DNA of 6,644 nt from an uncultured Campylobacter sp. (lineage in GTDB: Bacteria; Campylobacterota; Campylobacteria; Campylobacterales; Campylobacteraceae). The notes under the pieces were generated by a model. The model ran no database searches, was not told where the DNA came from, and worked only from the letters and a program-made list of their open reading frames with translations. Location: NCBI RefSeq assembly GCF_937890585.1, contig NZ_CALACG010000147.1, forward strand, positions 1 through 6,644, given 5' to 3'. Position numbers and translations under genes: made by a program. Below are positions 5,570 to 6,644 of this stretch, piece by piece. Within the stretch, counting starts at the first letter, position 1, and each line of letters starts with the position of its first letter.

Positions 5570-6644
5570 GTGGAGTTTGATTATTACGAGATCCTTGAAA
5601 TTTCAAGAAATGCAAATGGCGACGAGATAAAAAAAGCTTTTAGAAAGCTCGCACTAAAGTACCACCCAGACAGAAACGCTGGCGATAAAGAAGCGGAGCT
5701 TAAATTTAAGCAGATCAATGAAGCCTATCAGGTCCTAAGCGACGAGCAAAAGCGCTCGATCTACGACAGATACGGCAAAGAAGGGCTTGAGGGTAGATTT
5801 GGCAGTGGCGGTGGCTTTAGCGCTGATTTTGACCTTTCAAACATTTTTGACTCGTTTTTTGGAGGCGGTTTTGGCGGTGGCTCTAGACAGAGAAAAAGAC
5901 GAAGCGAAAAATACTCAGCAGACCTTGAAATTCCTATAAATTTAGAGTTTAACGAAGCTGTTTTTGGCTGTGAAAAAGAGATCAAATTTGATCAAAAAGT
6001 GCCTTGTCCGACATGCAACGCAACAGGTAGCAAAGATGGCAAAAGCAAAACTTGCCACCACTGCGGTGGAAGCGGCAGGGTCACACGCGGAAATGGCTTT
6101 ATGAATATCGTTCAAGAGTGCCCATACTGCCACGGAAGCGGCGAAGTGATAAGTGAGCCGTGTCCTGATTGCAACGCAAAAGCCTATAAAACCCAGCAAC
6201 AAAGCGTCAAGATCACCATCCCAGAGGGCGTTGATAGTGGCATGAGAATGAGGGTCGCTGGCAAAGGCAACATCGGTGCAAACGGCGTTCAAGGCGATCT
6301 TTACGTGAGCATAAATGTAAAAGAGGACAAGCACTTTATCCGCCACAATGACGACGTTTATATAGAAATTCCAGTATTTTTTACCCAAGCTGTTCTTGGT
6401 GAGAGCATAAAAATCCCAACACTTCGCGGTGAAGCTGAGCTAAAACTACCAGTTGGCGCGAAAGATAAGCAGCAATTTATCTTTGAAAATGAGGGCATCA
6501 AGGGTGTAAATTCACGCAAAAAAGGCAGACTTGTAGCTCAAATTTCTATCCAAACACCTGATAAGCTAAGCGACGAGCAAAAAGAGCTTTTAAACAAGCT
6601 TCAAGTTAGCTTTGGCATAGTTTCAGGCAAGTCAAGCACCGATG
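5570..6644 (+). CDS. dnaJ: Chaperone protein DnaJ (Hsp40), GTG start, partial at right edge
   Basis: The co-chaperone that delivers unfolded proteins to DnaK and stimulates its ATPase. The window holds 358 codons of an expected 370-380, so only a short C-terminal tail is missing. The J domain (1-70) begins [13 protein letters not shown] and has the HPD motif at 32-34 in [14 protein letters not shown] Gly/Phe-rich linker (about 76-105, e.g. [13 protein letters not shown]) and a basic patch RQRKRR (106-111) follow. The cysteine-rich domain has four CxxC pairs: 146/149, 162/165, 184/187 and 198/201, giving the two zinc sites of a type I DnaJ. The fourth pair reads CPDCNAKA and lacks the usual C-x-G-x-G glycines. 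The C-terminal substrate-binding domains include [19 protein letters not shown] and GDLYVSINV, then [16 protein letters not shown]. The start is GTG at 5570 with AAGGA 5 bases upstream. It is divergent from racR, the same pairing as in C. jejuni, and probably heat-regulated. Confidence 0.97.
   Translation, partial: MEFDYYEILEISRNANGDEIKKAFRKLALKYHPDRNAGDKEAELKFKQINEAYQVLSDEQKRSIYDRYGKEGLEGRFGSGGGFSADFDLSNIFDSFFGGGFGGGSRQRKRRSEKYSADLEIPINLEFNEAVFGCEKEIKFDQKVPCPTCNATGSKDGKSKTCHHCGGSGRVTRGNGFMNIVQECPYCHGSGEVISEPCPDCNAKAYKTQQQSVKITIPEGVDSGMRMRVAGKGNIGANGVQGDLYVSINVKEDKHFIRHNDDVYIEIPVFFTQAVLGESIKIPTLRGEAELKLPVGAKDKQQFIFENEGIKGVNSRKKGRLVAQISIQTPDKLSDEQKELLNKLQVSFGIVSGKSSTD

Noticed and set aside
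5761..5985. A 74-codon minus-strand frame rich in Pro
   Set aside because: The [12 protein letters not shown] content is the reverse of the Gly/Phe-rich linker of dnaJ, not a gene.
5942..6388. A 148-codon open frame on the minus strand
   Set aside because: It lies wholly opposite dnaJ codons that match DnaJ throughout, has no Shine-Dalgarno and gives a Cys/Ala-rich protein with no domain; it is an antisense shadow.
1..6644. Frequent AAATTT/TAAATTT words throughout, considered as a dispersed repeat or recognition motif
   Set aside because: They occur in coding and non-coding DNA alike and in both composition classes, which fits general Campylobacter word usage (Lys and Phe codons); a genome-wide word-count test would be needed to claim more.

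Overview
The window looks like chromosomal DNA of a Campylobacter-type epsilonproteobacterium. Three things point there: a racR-racS-recR run divergent from dnaJ, which matches my memory of the C. jejuni Cj1260c-Cj1263 order; a fused trpG-trpD gene; and AT-rich intergenic DNA with TATAAT -10 boxes and frequent AAATTT. The housekeeping genes have roughly 40% G+C by eye, higher than C. jejuni, so a species from the C. concisus/curvus/showae side of the genus is more likely. The species call is inference.

Layout from left to right: (1) 1-670, minus strand, a very AT-rich open frame that runs off the left edge. It has a PD-(D/E)XK nuclease signature and resembles a restriction endonuclease. (2) 663-1268 trpF and 1268-2872 trpGD, minus strand, tryptophan biosynthesis. 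(3) 2873-2952, a short gap with a candidate trpGD promoter. (4) 2953-3525 recR, 3522-4778 racS and 4775-5446 racR, minus strand, joined by 4-base overlaps. (5) 5447-5569, a divergent promoter region. (6) 5570 to the right edge, dnaJ, plus strand, starting at GTG and cut off near its C-terminus.

RacR and RacS form a response regulator/sensor kinase pair known from C. jejuni for temperature-dependent growth and colonisation. They share a roughly 120-base control region with the co-chaperone gene dnaJ. RecR (recombinational repair) is translationally coupled behind the kinase. TrpGD supplies the glutaminase and the phosphoribosyl transferase for anthranilate, and TrpF does the next step. Neither trpE nor trpBA is in the window, so the trp pathway is split here, and the slot behind trpF is taken by the nuclease gene.

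The most unusual item is that left-edge nuclease gene. It overlaps the end of trpF by 8 bases, uses a Shine-Dalgarno sequence inside trpF, and differs sharply in base composition from its neighbours. It is most simply read as a horizontally acquired restriction-type enzyme at the edge of an accessory insertion. The rest of the window is ordinary core genome with a few sequence peculiarities noted below.
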